From contig NW_026516773.1 of the NCBI RefSeq assembly GCF_025766255.1, positions 62,001 through 126,000 on the forward strand: 64,000 nt of DNA, given 5' to 3'. Made by a program: the position numbers and the translations under genes. The DNA is from Zychaea mexicana (lineage: Eukaryota; Mucoromycota; Mucoromycetes; Mucorales; Lichtheimiaceae). The notes below the pieces were generated by a model, which was not told where the DNA came from, searched no databases, and saw nothing but the letters and a program-made list of their open reading frames with translations. This document shows positions 55,375-64,000 of this stretch, piece after piece; the first letter of the stretch is position 1, and every line of letters starts with the position of its first letter.

Positions 55375-57062
55375 ATGGCTCCGCAGCAGCAGCGACGCAC
55401 GAAAAAAGGTATAATGACAAACCCTATGAACACTTTTTTTTTTTCAATCTCTAAAACTAACGAAAAGAAATAAAAAAAAAAGAATCACCGTATTTCTCTA
55501 AATCAGCAGCAGCAGAAGAAGAAGCAGCAGCAAAGGCAGAATCAAGCAACAGCAAAAAACGCAAAAGCACACGCCAACTCGCGAAGCGCAGCAGCAGCAG
55601 TAGCAGCAACAAAAAGACAAAAAAGGCCGTTCATGCTTCAGGCAGCAGCAGCAGTAGTAGCAGTGACAATGAGGCATTAACAAAAACAACGAATAAAAAG
55701 GTCACTGCGAGTAGCAAGTCCAACAAAGATACAGCAAAGTCAAGTAAGAGCACAACACGTCAACCTGCGAAAACAACAACAACGGCAACGCGTGCGCGTA
55801 CGAAGCAACAACAAAAACCAGAAAACAATGACGATGACGGTGAAGAAGAAGAAGAAGAAGAAGAAGAGGCAAGCGAGTTTAGTGACGATAATGATTCGTC
55901 TGACGATGATTTCCAATCACCACCTCCTCGGATCCAAAAACGAGCCCATGTGAAGCCTAATTCCAACCAAGTGGACGCGCGATTGTCACAGTCTGCCAAA
56001 AACAAAGGAGAAACCACCAGTAAAAGTAGTCGTACTCAAAAGACGCGACAGACACAAAAAAAAGTAATCGATAGTAGTGAGGAAGAAGAAGAATCACCAG
56101 CCTCTTCTTCCTCTACTACTACTACTACCACCACTAAAACAACAACAGCAATTGATATTCCAAGGCCAAAAGGTGCTCCGTTTGCTGATGCTTTGTCGCC
56201 GTGTTTACTCGAGTTCCTTGCAGAACTTAGAGAAGACAATAACCGTGATTTTATGCGGACAAACGAGGTAAGGGGATTCCTCAAAGGGACGTGAGGTGTT
56301 TTGGGCTTATAACAGATCCACTAATTGGAAAATGATGGGGGGGAAATGTGTGGTTTAGAAACGATGGCATACAATACGAAATGACTTTATGGATTTCGTC
56401 AAGATGGTGTCAGAACAGTTGAATGAGATGGATCCAACCGTACTGATTGAAGAACCCAAAAATGCCATCTACCGACAACAGTATGTCTCACCCCCTTGTC
56501 TCTCTCTCTCTCTTTCTCTTAAGCGTGTTGTTTTTACTCATCGTCATCATCATCACCGTATTTACAAAAAAAAAAAAAAAAAAGTCGCGACTTGCGATTC
56601 ACAAACGATCTTCGACCGTACAAGTCCTACATGAGCGCATCCTTTTCACGAGGGGGCAAGAAATCCCCATTTGCAGGCTACTATATTGGCGTAGCGCCGA
56701 ACGGAGAAACACACGTAGCAGCCGGCATTTGGCAGCCGTCCCCACCACGCATAGCACGGATCCGAGAAGGCATTGTAGCGAATGCAGATCTTATGCGTGA
56801 AGCGCTCAACTTGCCAACCATCAAAGAAACGTTGGGTCAGAGTGGACTTGCAGTATTATCCAATGAAGACAAGCTCAAGACGGCTCCCAAGAATTTCCCA
56901 AAGGATCATCCCGAGATCGAATTGCTGCGGTACAAGAGCTTTGTTGTGTCAAAGACATTTTCGGATCTGGAGGTCGTGTCGGAAGGGTTCCTGGATAAGG
57001 TGTTGGATGTGTATGAAGCACTTGTACCGTTCATCACTATTTTGAATTCTTGGACTGGTTAA
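55375..57062 (+). CDS. DUF2461-domain protein (464 aa)
   Basis: Four exons: 55375-55408, 55507-56267, 56359-56480 and 56585-57062; all phases fit. Residues ~12-240 are low-complexity and strongly charged (KKRKSTRQLAKR, acidic runs EEEEEEEEASEFSDDNDSSD, poly-Thr), suggesting a disordered nuclear tail. The DUF2461 domain follows: LLEFLAELREDNNRDFMRTN, RWHTIRNDFMDFVKMVSEQL, RDLRFTNDLRPYKSYMSASF, GGKKSPFAGYYIGVAPNGET, VAAGIWQPSP and LLRYKSFVVSKTF. The family occurs in bacteria and fungi, and its biochemical role is not known to me. The first intron separates just 11 codons from the rest; the third intron ends in an 18-base A-run directly before the AG. Confidence 0.85.
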
Positions 57063-57266
57063 AAATACAACACAACGTTATAATCCATATCCAGTTTTTT
57101 GGGGGCGGGAAGGGCTTTCCGCAGCAGCAGCCAACAACAACTAACAGAGCGGTCTCTGAAATGACAGGTTTATGATTCACACACAAAAAAAAACAAGAGG
57201 CTGGGCACACACACATTACACCACTTGACAGCTTTGCTGCGAATTTTTCCTCTACACCTGCATACA

Positions 57267-59189
57267 ATGGACTGCAACTTTAATCCAGAAGCATCAACTG
57301 AAGATCGACAAAAGAAACTGGCCAATCTCTTGTCGTTTGTTCAGCAGCGAACACATGAGAGGGATGCCGAAACTAACAATAACGACAATGAAAATTTAAA
57401 AATCACGTCCTCGAGTCCTGGTTCCGATCTTAAAACTTCCACAACGATTCCGCAAAAACGTACTCATCAAGAAGAAGAACAAGTAGTTTCGAAACAGTCA
57501 CCCAGCAAAAAACCAATGAAATCAAAATTACCAACGACAACGACAACGACATCATCACCAGCAACAACAACAACACGTCATGTACCTGAAGCCATTCTGC
57601 CACCCTATGCATACAAGCAAGACACACAGTTACCAGAGTTACCCATTGCACTCAAGCCAAGCATTGAAGTGCGACCTTACCAACGCGAAGCCGTCAATGC
57701 CATTATCGATCCAGCAACCAACGTGGCGCAATCCAGCATCATTGTCCTTCCCTGTGGTGCAGGCAAAACGTTAACCTCCATTCTCGTCGCGTGCACACTT
57801 CAAAAACCCGTCCTGGTCGTCTGTTCCACCATCATTGCGGCCGAACAGTTCAGCAACGAGTTCCTGAACTTTACTACCCTCATGGCGTCCAAAACCGGCA
57901 TGTTTGCTGGGCAAAAGAAATGGCCGTTCAATGGCCCCTCGGGCGTCATGTTTACCACCTACACCATGTTGGTCGACAGTAAGAACCGGACGGCCGACAG
58001 TAAACGCATGAGCAAATTCATTAATGCGACAGAGTGGGGTTTGGTCATTTTGGACGAGGTCCATTGTGTTCCTGCAAGCAATTTTTCCAAAGCCATTGCG
58101 AAAATCAATACCAAAGTCCGGTTGGGCTTGACGGCAACCATGTTGCGCGAGGATGAAAAGATTGGCGATTTGGAAACGTTGGTTGGACCCACCCTGTATC
58201 ATGCAAAATGGAAAGAGTTGGCTGATAAGGGGTACATTGCCAAAGTCATCTGTACCCAAGTAGAACTGTCCATGGATGAACCGTTCCGCCAAGTCTATGA
58301 TGATGTTGTCACTGACGCTTCCGGTAGTTCTGGTGTATTGGGCCATGCGCATCACATCAAAAGCCTCTTATCCATCCTCAACCCAAAAAAGATCCAAATC
58401 TGTCAAAGACTGATCCAATACCACGAAGCACGGGGCGACAAGATCCTTGTCTTTTGCGACCACATTGATGCACTCAAGCTGTATGCCGAAAAACTAAACC
58501 GTCCGTTCATTTATGGCGGCACCTCGCCCGAAGACGCGCGCAGTCTGTTGAAACGCTTCCAGATCGACATTCCCAAACTCAACCCCAAGGAAGCCAGTTG
58601 GTCCGAATTGGCGGCCCAGCGTGCACTGAAAGCCAAATCCGTCAACACATTGCTGTTGTCGCGTATCGGTGATACCAGTTTGGATTTGCCTGCTGCAACC
58701 GTCCTGATCCAAGTGTCGTCGCATTTCGGATCGCGTCGACAAGAGGCTCAGCGTCTGGGTCGTGTGCTGCGTGCCAAGAAACGGTCGGAAAAGGGCTTTT
58801 ATTCTCGCTTTTATACCTTGGTCACCCGTGGGACGCATGAAACGAGCTTCTCGGAACGACGGCGTCAGTTTTTGGAGGAGGATTGTGGGTACGGCTATCA
58901 GATTTGGGCGGTCGGTGACGAGAATTCGGAAGATGGCGGGAACGGTTGGCACGTAGATTCGACACAAGATGTCAATGCGCCTGAAGACGATGGTGTCAAG
59001 GTCGATCCGGTCACTTGCACTATCCATGGTGCTGATGATCGGCCCTATACCCGTGCAGCAGATCAAAAGGTGCTTGCCGACTATATTCGTAATATAAAGA
59101 ATGTACAAGTGGAAGAAGACACGGACGATGTTGCAGATGTTACTACCCCACAGCCTGCTGCATCTAAACGCGGTAATAAAAAGAAATAA
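57267..59189 (+). CDS. XPB/Rad25-like DNA helicase lacking the N-terminal domains (640 aa)
   Basis: Intronless. Residues 1-105 are charged and low-complexity (TTTTTTSSPATTTT). The superfamily 2 core follows: RPYQREAVNAI, Walker A PCGAGKT, ILDEVHCVP (DEVH box), the LGLTATMLREDEK segment including the RED motif characteristic of XPB, GPTLYHAKWKELADKGYIAK, KILVFCDHIDALKLYAEKLN, FIYGGTSPEDARSLLKRFQ, LLLSRIGDTSLDLPAATVLI and SSHFGSRRQEAQRLGRVLRA. Genuine XPB of TFIIH is about 780-840 residues and has a conserved N-terminal region before the helicase core, absent here, and the core departs from it at many positions. Thus probably a paralogue or an XPB relative, not necessarily the TFIIH subunit. 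Closely follows the DUF2461 gene (204 bases). Confidence 0.8.
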   Translation: MDCNFNPEASTEDRQKKLANLLSFVQQRTHERDAETNNNDNENLKITSSSPGSDLKTSTTIPQKRTHQEEEQVVSKQSPSKKPMKSKLPTTTTTTSSPATTTTRHVPEAILPPYAYKQDTQLPELPIALKPSIEVRPYQREAVNAIIDPATNVAQSSIIVLPCGAGKTLTSILVACTLQKPVLVVCSTIIAAEQFSNEFLNFTTLMASKTGMFAGQKKWPFNGPSGVMFTTYTMLVDSKNRTADSKRMSKFINATEWGLVILDEVHCVPASNFSKAIAKINTKVRLGLTATMLREDEKIGDLETLVGPTLYHAKWKELADKGYIAKVICTQVELSMDEPFRQVYDDVVTDASGSSGVLGHAHHIKSLLSILNPKKIQICQRLIQYHEARGDKILVFCDHIDALKLYAEKLNRPFIYGGTSPEDARSLLKRFQIDIPKLNPKEASWSELAAQRALKAKSVNTLLLSRIGDTSLDLPAATVLIQVSSHFGSRRQEAQRLGRVLRAKKRSEKGFYSRFYTLVTRGTHETSFSERRRQFLEEDCGYGYQIWAVGDENSEDGGNGWHVDSTQDVNAPEDDGVKVDPVTCTIHGADDRPYTRAADQKVLADYIRNIKNVQVEEDTDDVADVTTPQPAASKRGNKKK

Positions 59190-59597
59190 ATCTTTTTCTT
59201 TTGCTATCTTTTGTGTACAGTAGAGGGATGTATTAGTGATCTCGGCCAATCAGTTGTAGGGCGCCCCTGAAAGGTACATTCAATGTAGGTGCAAAAGTAT
59301 AATTAAAGTTAGTGTGCACGGGCATAATTGCTGGATGGGATGGTACAGATGTATGATTTTGGGTGATGAAAGATGGATTGGAACAGGGGGAACCAACCTC
59401 CCCCCCGGGTCTGATTTAATTAGCTACATGCGATCATATACGCTGAATATCAAATGAAAGCAAAATATATATTAAGTGGTGAGTTATTTACAGAATTCTG
59501 GGAATAAGATGCAACAATGTAGTGATAATTGAACGAATGAATGGCACAAATACAAGGAAGGGAATAAAAAAGTGGGAGGAGTACTATGATATGTCGA

Positions 59598-59633
<36 letters not shown>

Positions 59634-59635
59634 TT
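59190..59635. other. Convergent 3' intergenic region
   Basis: Separates the 3' ends of the helicase gene (plus) and FTR1 (minus). A (GA)n microsatellite occupies 59597-59629, right beside the FTR1 stop codon. Confidence 0.6.
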
Positions 59636-61075
59636 TCACAATTGCCTTGACGCTACATAGTCCTTGAGACTCATCGTCATGACATTATCCAAATAATCCA
59701 ACGAATGATGTTTATCCTGCTGATTTATTACGCTTGCATTGATTCCGGAACCATCACTGATGGTTGGTGCGGCTTCTGCTGCTGCTGCATGATTGTGCAT
59801 AATATCGCCATTTGGATCCACATAGCCCTCCGCATGCTCCAATGCAATATCCCCTTCTTGCCAAGCCCCCAGTTTGGCTTTCCGTATCGCTGTTCGTTTC
59901 TCACTCCAGTACAGGTACACCAGCACCATCACGTAAACGGCCCAAAAAGCAATATAAACTGCAATGGTGTGGATGGTCGCCAAGTTGCTCCAACCCAAGA
60001 CTGCGCGGAAAAGTTGCCTAAAGTAATTAAAAAACAGTCAATCTTCAATGTGTTGGGTTATCTATTATAGATGAATCTGTTTCCATTTACCATCCGCCGT
60101 TTACATTGGGTGAGCTTGTGTTGCCTGCAGTGACATACCAAACGGCAGTGGTTACTCTGTATTGGATGATACCATTGCCGTGATGGTCGTTCAAGTGGTC
60201 GGTCACTTGTTCCCAGGCGTATGCTTCAATGTATCCAATCGAACGGCCCATGAGTCCGGCTGCCATTAGACAGAGGATCACCGATGATACGATAAAGAGC
60301 CATCGGACGTTCCTGACGCCAGCGCCTGCTCGGTACAGTACATAGCCAAATAAGGAACCACATAGAAATCCAGTAACAGCTGGTAGGGGGATCGATTGTC
60401 CTGGTACGTTTAACGAGACCTATTTATTACAAATCAGTGATGATGGGGTTTGTTAGATCCGTCATATAGGTGTGCGAGGGTTGCGGGTTTGGTTGTAGAG
60501 AATGATAATAAAAACAACAAAGTTGTATACTTTACCCCACCGGTGTACATGATAATCTCGATTCCTTCACGCAACACAGTAGCGAACGGCAACAAAAAGA
60601 ACGATTTCCGTTGCAAATTGCCACAAAATCGACTCTTATCCAACTTGCCTTTCCTACTACTCCTACTCCTACCACCAACACCGCTGTGGGGACCAGGATT
60701 GTTCTCCAACGTTTCAGCCAACCTGATTTTCCATCTCTCCTCCAGCCTTTCAGTCTTGAGCATGGCAATGCTGGCGATGGTCGTCAAGAGTGCGCCGACC
60801 ATGCAAAAGACGGCTTCCCAGATATCTTCGGTCGTCTCCCACAAATCCTTCACAGCCGTGTACCAAGTGACGATAAAGCCAGTGCCGACCACGATGCAGA
60901 GGATGGTGCTCACGAGCACGCCGAGCCAGATTTGTCGCCGCAAGTGCTTGTAGATGAGTGATTCTCGGTCAAAGATGCGCCGCAAAAAGGAAAAGATGAT
61001 GGACAGGACGAGCGCTACTTCGAGTGTTTCGCGGAAAACGATGAAAAAGATGGTAACATTGAATAGATCGGGCAT
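59636..61075 (-). CDS. FTR1: High-affinity iron permease Ftr1 (416 aa)
   Basis: Exons on the complement: 61075-60536, 60419-60091 and 60017-59636; GTAAAG and GTAAAT donors, phases fit. A seven-helix permease: NVTIFFIVFRETLEVALVL carries the first REXLE iron-binding motif (RETLE), and LLPFATVLREGIEIIMYTGG the second (REGIE). Between them a basic loop (SRSSRKGKLDK). A further helix contains the ATIHTIAVYIAFWAVYVMVL stretch, and the C-terminal tail is cytosolic. Ftr1 works at the plasma membrane with a multicopper ferroxidase (Fet3), transporting the Fe3+ that the oxidase produces. No ferroxidase gene lies next to it within this window. Start at MPDLFNVT is chosen because the preceding codons are low-complexity AT-rich leader. 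Confidence 0.92.
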
Positions 61076-61886
61076 ATACATATATATATATATATAATGA
61101 GAGTGGGTGGGGTTTCTATGAACGTCGACGCTGTTGGTTGGTTGGTTGGTTGGTAAAATGCTGCGTGATGTATATTGGATGGAGAAGAAGAAGAAGAGCA
61201 AGAATTACTGTCCTTTTGTTTAATAAGGCATTTTCATGAAAAAAAAACAGTAGCACATCAATAAGACAGTATACATAATCTCAAACACATCAAGCTGTCC
61301 CTGATCCATGTGCACACAATGAGAATAGGATAGCACCAAAATGGAAACAGCCTGAATGCAGATCCATCCCCATATTACAACTGCTTGAGACTTGTTTAAG
61401 CACTGATTTAGACTGTGAAAACCGAACGCCATTACCACGTTCTTGTTATTCGTCACATCTTTTTGCCTCACTGCATAAACAGGAACATTTTTTACGTGCT
61501 TTTTATTCTTTTTTCCTTGTACTACTCACTTGCACGCACCGAGGAGCCAGTGTAACCGTAATAATGCAATTCACCCCACTCTCCTCTCTCTCAAAAGAGA
61601 GAAAATCAACCATTGAAAGCGCGAAACGTAACAGCAGCTCGTATCCATTTTTCCTGCAAAAAAGAAAAAAAAAGGGCCTACTTCACCCTCTTTTCCTTCG
61701 CGATCTGCTTCCTTCCTTTATACCGTTTTTTTTTCTTGATAACAAAAAAAAAAGCCAGAAGGATTCCTCACCATCCCTTTTTCTTTCTTTTTTCCCACTT
61801 GACCCACTTACCAAACAAAAAAGAGCGACCATCCCTTTATTCCCCCCCCTGTTGAAAATAACAGGACGACGATCGATCCAGCTGTC
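61076..61886. promoter_or_regulatory. Shared divergent promoter region, FTR1 and Derlin gene
   Basis: 810 bases between the two start codons. Contains an (AT)n/TATATA run at 61080-61095 upstream of FTR1, a (TTGG)n repeat at 61135-61152 and long A/T tracts and CT-rich leader before the Derlin ATG. A GATA-type iron-repressor site is possible in principle (several GATA strings nearby) but not distinctive. A minus-strand frame at 61220-61471 has hydrophobic stretches but no supporting evidence. Confidence 0.45.
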
Positions 61887-63490
61887 ATGCCTTCACCTAT
61901 TGAGACGTGGTACACCGACATTCCTCCCATTACGCGCATCTACATTACTGCGTCCTGTTTAACCAGTCTTGCTGTTGTAAGTAATACATATATATGCACA
62001 CACTCCCTAAAGATTCCCTTGATTCTATACACATTTATATTTAAATTCGACTCTTTTAGCAACTCGGTTTCGTTCATCCACTTCAGCTTTGGCTCAACTA
62101 TGATAGAATCATTTACGGTTATCAGGTAAAACAGTGATTCCGCTGGCTGTGTGTGTGTGTGTGTGTGTGAATGAGTGGTGGGGGTGGGGCTAAAAGCTAG
62201 AGTTTTTACGTGAGAAGAAAAAAAAAATGAATCCTGCACTATATTCACGTCTCTCTCTTTCTCTTAGTGGTGGCGACTCTTGACCAACTTTCTATACTTT
62301 GGTCCGCTATCGATTGATTTCCTATTCCATATGTTCTTTTTGTAAGCTTTTTTTTCCCTCCTATGTGAGATTGGAGTGCAAGGTTGAGCAGCGAGAACGA
62401 AATTGACACATTAATTTTGCTATACATATATAAAACAGGGCACGCTATTCACGGATGATGGAAGAAGGGTTCTTTCGCAACAAACCAGCGGATTACGTTT
62501 GGCTCTTGTTTTTCTCGGCAGCGTCGCTTATCATCTGCTCGGTAAAGCATTGGGTGGGGGGTTGAATATATTGGGAAAAGAGGGATGGTGGTGGTTGGCA
62601 TGAGCGCTAGGGGTTAGGAACAACGTGAAAAGTCCATATCGGCACGCGCGTGTGGTGGTTTCCAATGATACATATATGATCTCGGACGTAAAAGATTTTT
62701 GAAAAGACTAACATTACGTGTTTTTTTTGTTAAAAGACAATCTTGCCATTTGCATACATGCCGTTTTTAGGGTCACCGCTGGCATTTACGATGGTGTATA
62801 TCTGGGCTAGACGGAATCCATATGTTCGACTGAACTTTTTGGGATTGCTGGTGTTTAGGGCGCCCCATCTGCCATGGGTCCTCTTGTGCTTTTCGTTATT
62901 GTTGAGCGGCCAGTTGCCGACGGGTGATCTACTCGGTATTGGCGTCGGTCACATTTATTACTTTTTCGAAGATATTTGGCCTCGTGATCCAGCGAGTGGA
63001 GGTCGACGGTGGTTAGAGACGCCAAGGATTGTGTAAGTTTTCCTTGATGAATGGTTAGGACGGTTGGTTTGGAAAAAGAAAGGTTTAGCTCATTTTGATG
63101 GTTGTTTTTTTTTTTTGCAGACGTTGGTTGATTGATTCGAATCGGCAAGAGGAAGGGATTGAAATACACAACAACAGCAACAACAATGATACCGTGTCGG
63201 ATGATGAATATCAAGAGGAACCAGAGGAAGAGCTTGATCAACATGCTGCTATCAATCACAATAGTGGGAACGGAAATGCTAGCAGGAGTCTACCAGAAGA
63301 ATTGGAGGGAAAAGATGAGGCTAGAAAGTCAAAGCCTGCTGCTGCAGCTAGAGCTAGGACTAGCAGTAGCGCGGTAGAAACACCATCATCTTCTAAACCA
63401 CGACCCTCTCAATCGTCATCAACAACATCACCGTCACAACCTTCTTCCTTATCACCCACGTCGTCGTCTTCGTCTTCATCGTCATCATGA
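61887..63490 (+). CDS. Derlin / Der1-like ER protein (332 aa)
   Basis: Six exons: 61887-61976, 62060-62125, 62268-62341, 62439-62541, 62737-63032 and 63121-63490; all junctions are GT/AG and in phase. The product has the Derlin layout: WYTDIPPITRIYITASCLTS, HPLQLWLNYDRIIYGYQWWR, a WR motif in the first loop, FFLARYSRMMEEGFFRNKPA, LPFAYMPFLGSPLAFTMVYI, FLGLLVFRAPHLPWVLLCFS and GHIYYFFEDIWPRDPASGGR. Derlins sit in the ER membrane and help retrotranslocate misfolded proteins (ERAD). The C-terminal tail after WLIDSNRQEE is long, acidic and then serine-rich, ending in a run of ten serines; it lacks an obvious SHP box for Cdc48 binding. The small first exons are typical of Mucoromycota. Confidence 0.9.
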
Positions 63491-64000
63491 TCAAGTTGAA
63501 AAAACTCACAACAGTTTTGCATGGCGGAGAGATTAAAGGCAGTGCCCTCTTGGAAAATGGGGAATTTTGCTAGTCTATTACTACTACCACCACTTAATAC
63601 TATATAGAGTTTTACCCCCACCCCCCACTACTATTACTAGGTTATATGAAACCACACACGTCATCCACGCACCGTACCAAAACAACAACTCCATTTTTTA
63701 GCTGCTGCTTGTATAAACCCCACCACTCCCCCTCCGGCACACCTTTTGAAAACAACAAAGCAACTTGCAACGAAACAAGAAGAAAACACTCATGGACTGT
63801 TGCTTAATTCTCTTTTTTTCTCTCAACCTTTTAACACCTTCTACCTAGCAGTACATAGTATACATCTTAACCTCTCACTTAACACATTTGTGCTTCAACC
63901 CAGATAAATCATAAAAAGAGGGTTAAAGGGCCTTTCCCTTGAAACCATCAAAAACAACCATTTCTACCTTTTGTATTGGGGTTGTTGTTGTCGGCACTGA
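63491..64000. other. 3' flank of the Derlin gene
   Basis: CA-rich and AT-rich sequence with no coding region recognised; a neighbour's 5' or 3' end may lie beyond the window. Confidence 0.45.

Noticed and set aside
57771..58355. 194-codon antisense frame inside the helicase gene
   Set aside because: Overlaps conserved helicase motifs on the plus strand; antisense shadow.
61220..61471. Minus-strand frame with hydrophobic stretches between FTR1 and the Derlin gene
   Set aside because: No homology recognised, no start context, and it occupies the shared promoter region.

Overview
The window looks like a chromosomal segment of a filamentous fungus, most likely Mucoromycota (Mucorales-like). Reasons: genes carry several short introns of about 55-120 nt with GTAAGT-type donors, introns are AT-rich, CAA/GTT microsatellites run through coding and non-coding DNA, and the host genes are typical fungal ones (HAL4/SAT4-type kinase, Ftr1 iron permease, Derlin, XPB-like helicase, DUF2461 protein). 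The phylum call is inference from gene style and from the passenger-gene family; no rRNA or marker gene is present.

The window has two halves. From 1 to about 44 kb it is a transposon graveyard with young elements in it. In order: (i) a 5.95-kb unit at 393-6342 whose two ends are 1.86-kb, almost identical inverted arms, each with a complete IS630/Tc1-like DD34E transposase, enclosing a decayed PD-(D/E)XK-like passenger gene; (ii) a Tc1-like element, 6345-15862, broken by a Mutator-like element (6956-10914) and a hAT element (11512-15457), each with readable target-site duplications; (iii) a non-autonomous hAT relative (16026-17745) that itself holds one of two 739-bp TA-flanked repeats; (iv) three PIF/Harbinger elements between 18.7 and 27.7 kb, the third (24192-27713) apparently recent, with an intact spliced transposase and TTA duplications; (v) a 711-codon DDE transposase gene killed by four nonsense codons and no visible indel (27897-30029); (vi) pieces of a conserved fungal gene of unknown function; (vii) a 2-kb foldback element (32277-34284) full of CGTACGAG boxes; (viii) a second Mutator-like element (34571-38193); (ix) a second IS630-like element (39332-43054) with another decayed passenger gene; and (x) a decayed amino-acid transporter gene.

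From about 44 to 49 kb I see no convincing gene. From 49.3 kb to the end the DNA is ordinary host sequence: a small secreted protein, a HAL4/SAT4-like kinase, a DUF2461 protein with four exons, an XPB-like helicase lacking the usual N-terminal region, an Ftr1 iron permease (three exons, minus strand) and a Derlin (six exons). The XPB-like gene and FTR1 converge; FTR1 and the Derlin gene diverge from a shared 0.8-kb promoter region.

The most interesting observations are: IS630-like transposons that carry nuclease-like passenger genes, one of them built as a giant inverted repeat; Mutator-like elements with apparently 13-bp target duplications and conserved subterminal palindromes; and the fact that almost every nonsense codon in the decayed genes is one reachable by a C-to-T (or G-to-A) change, often in CpA context, which would fit a RIP-like or deamination process.
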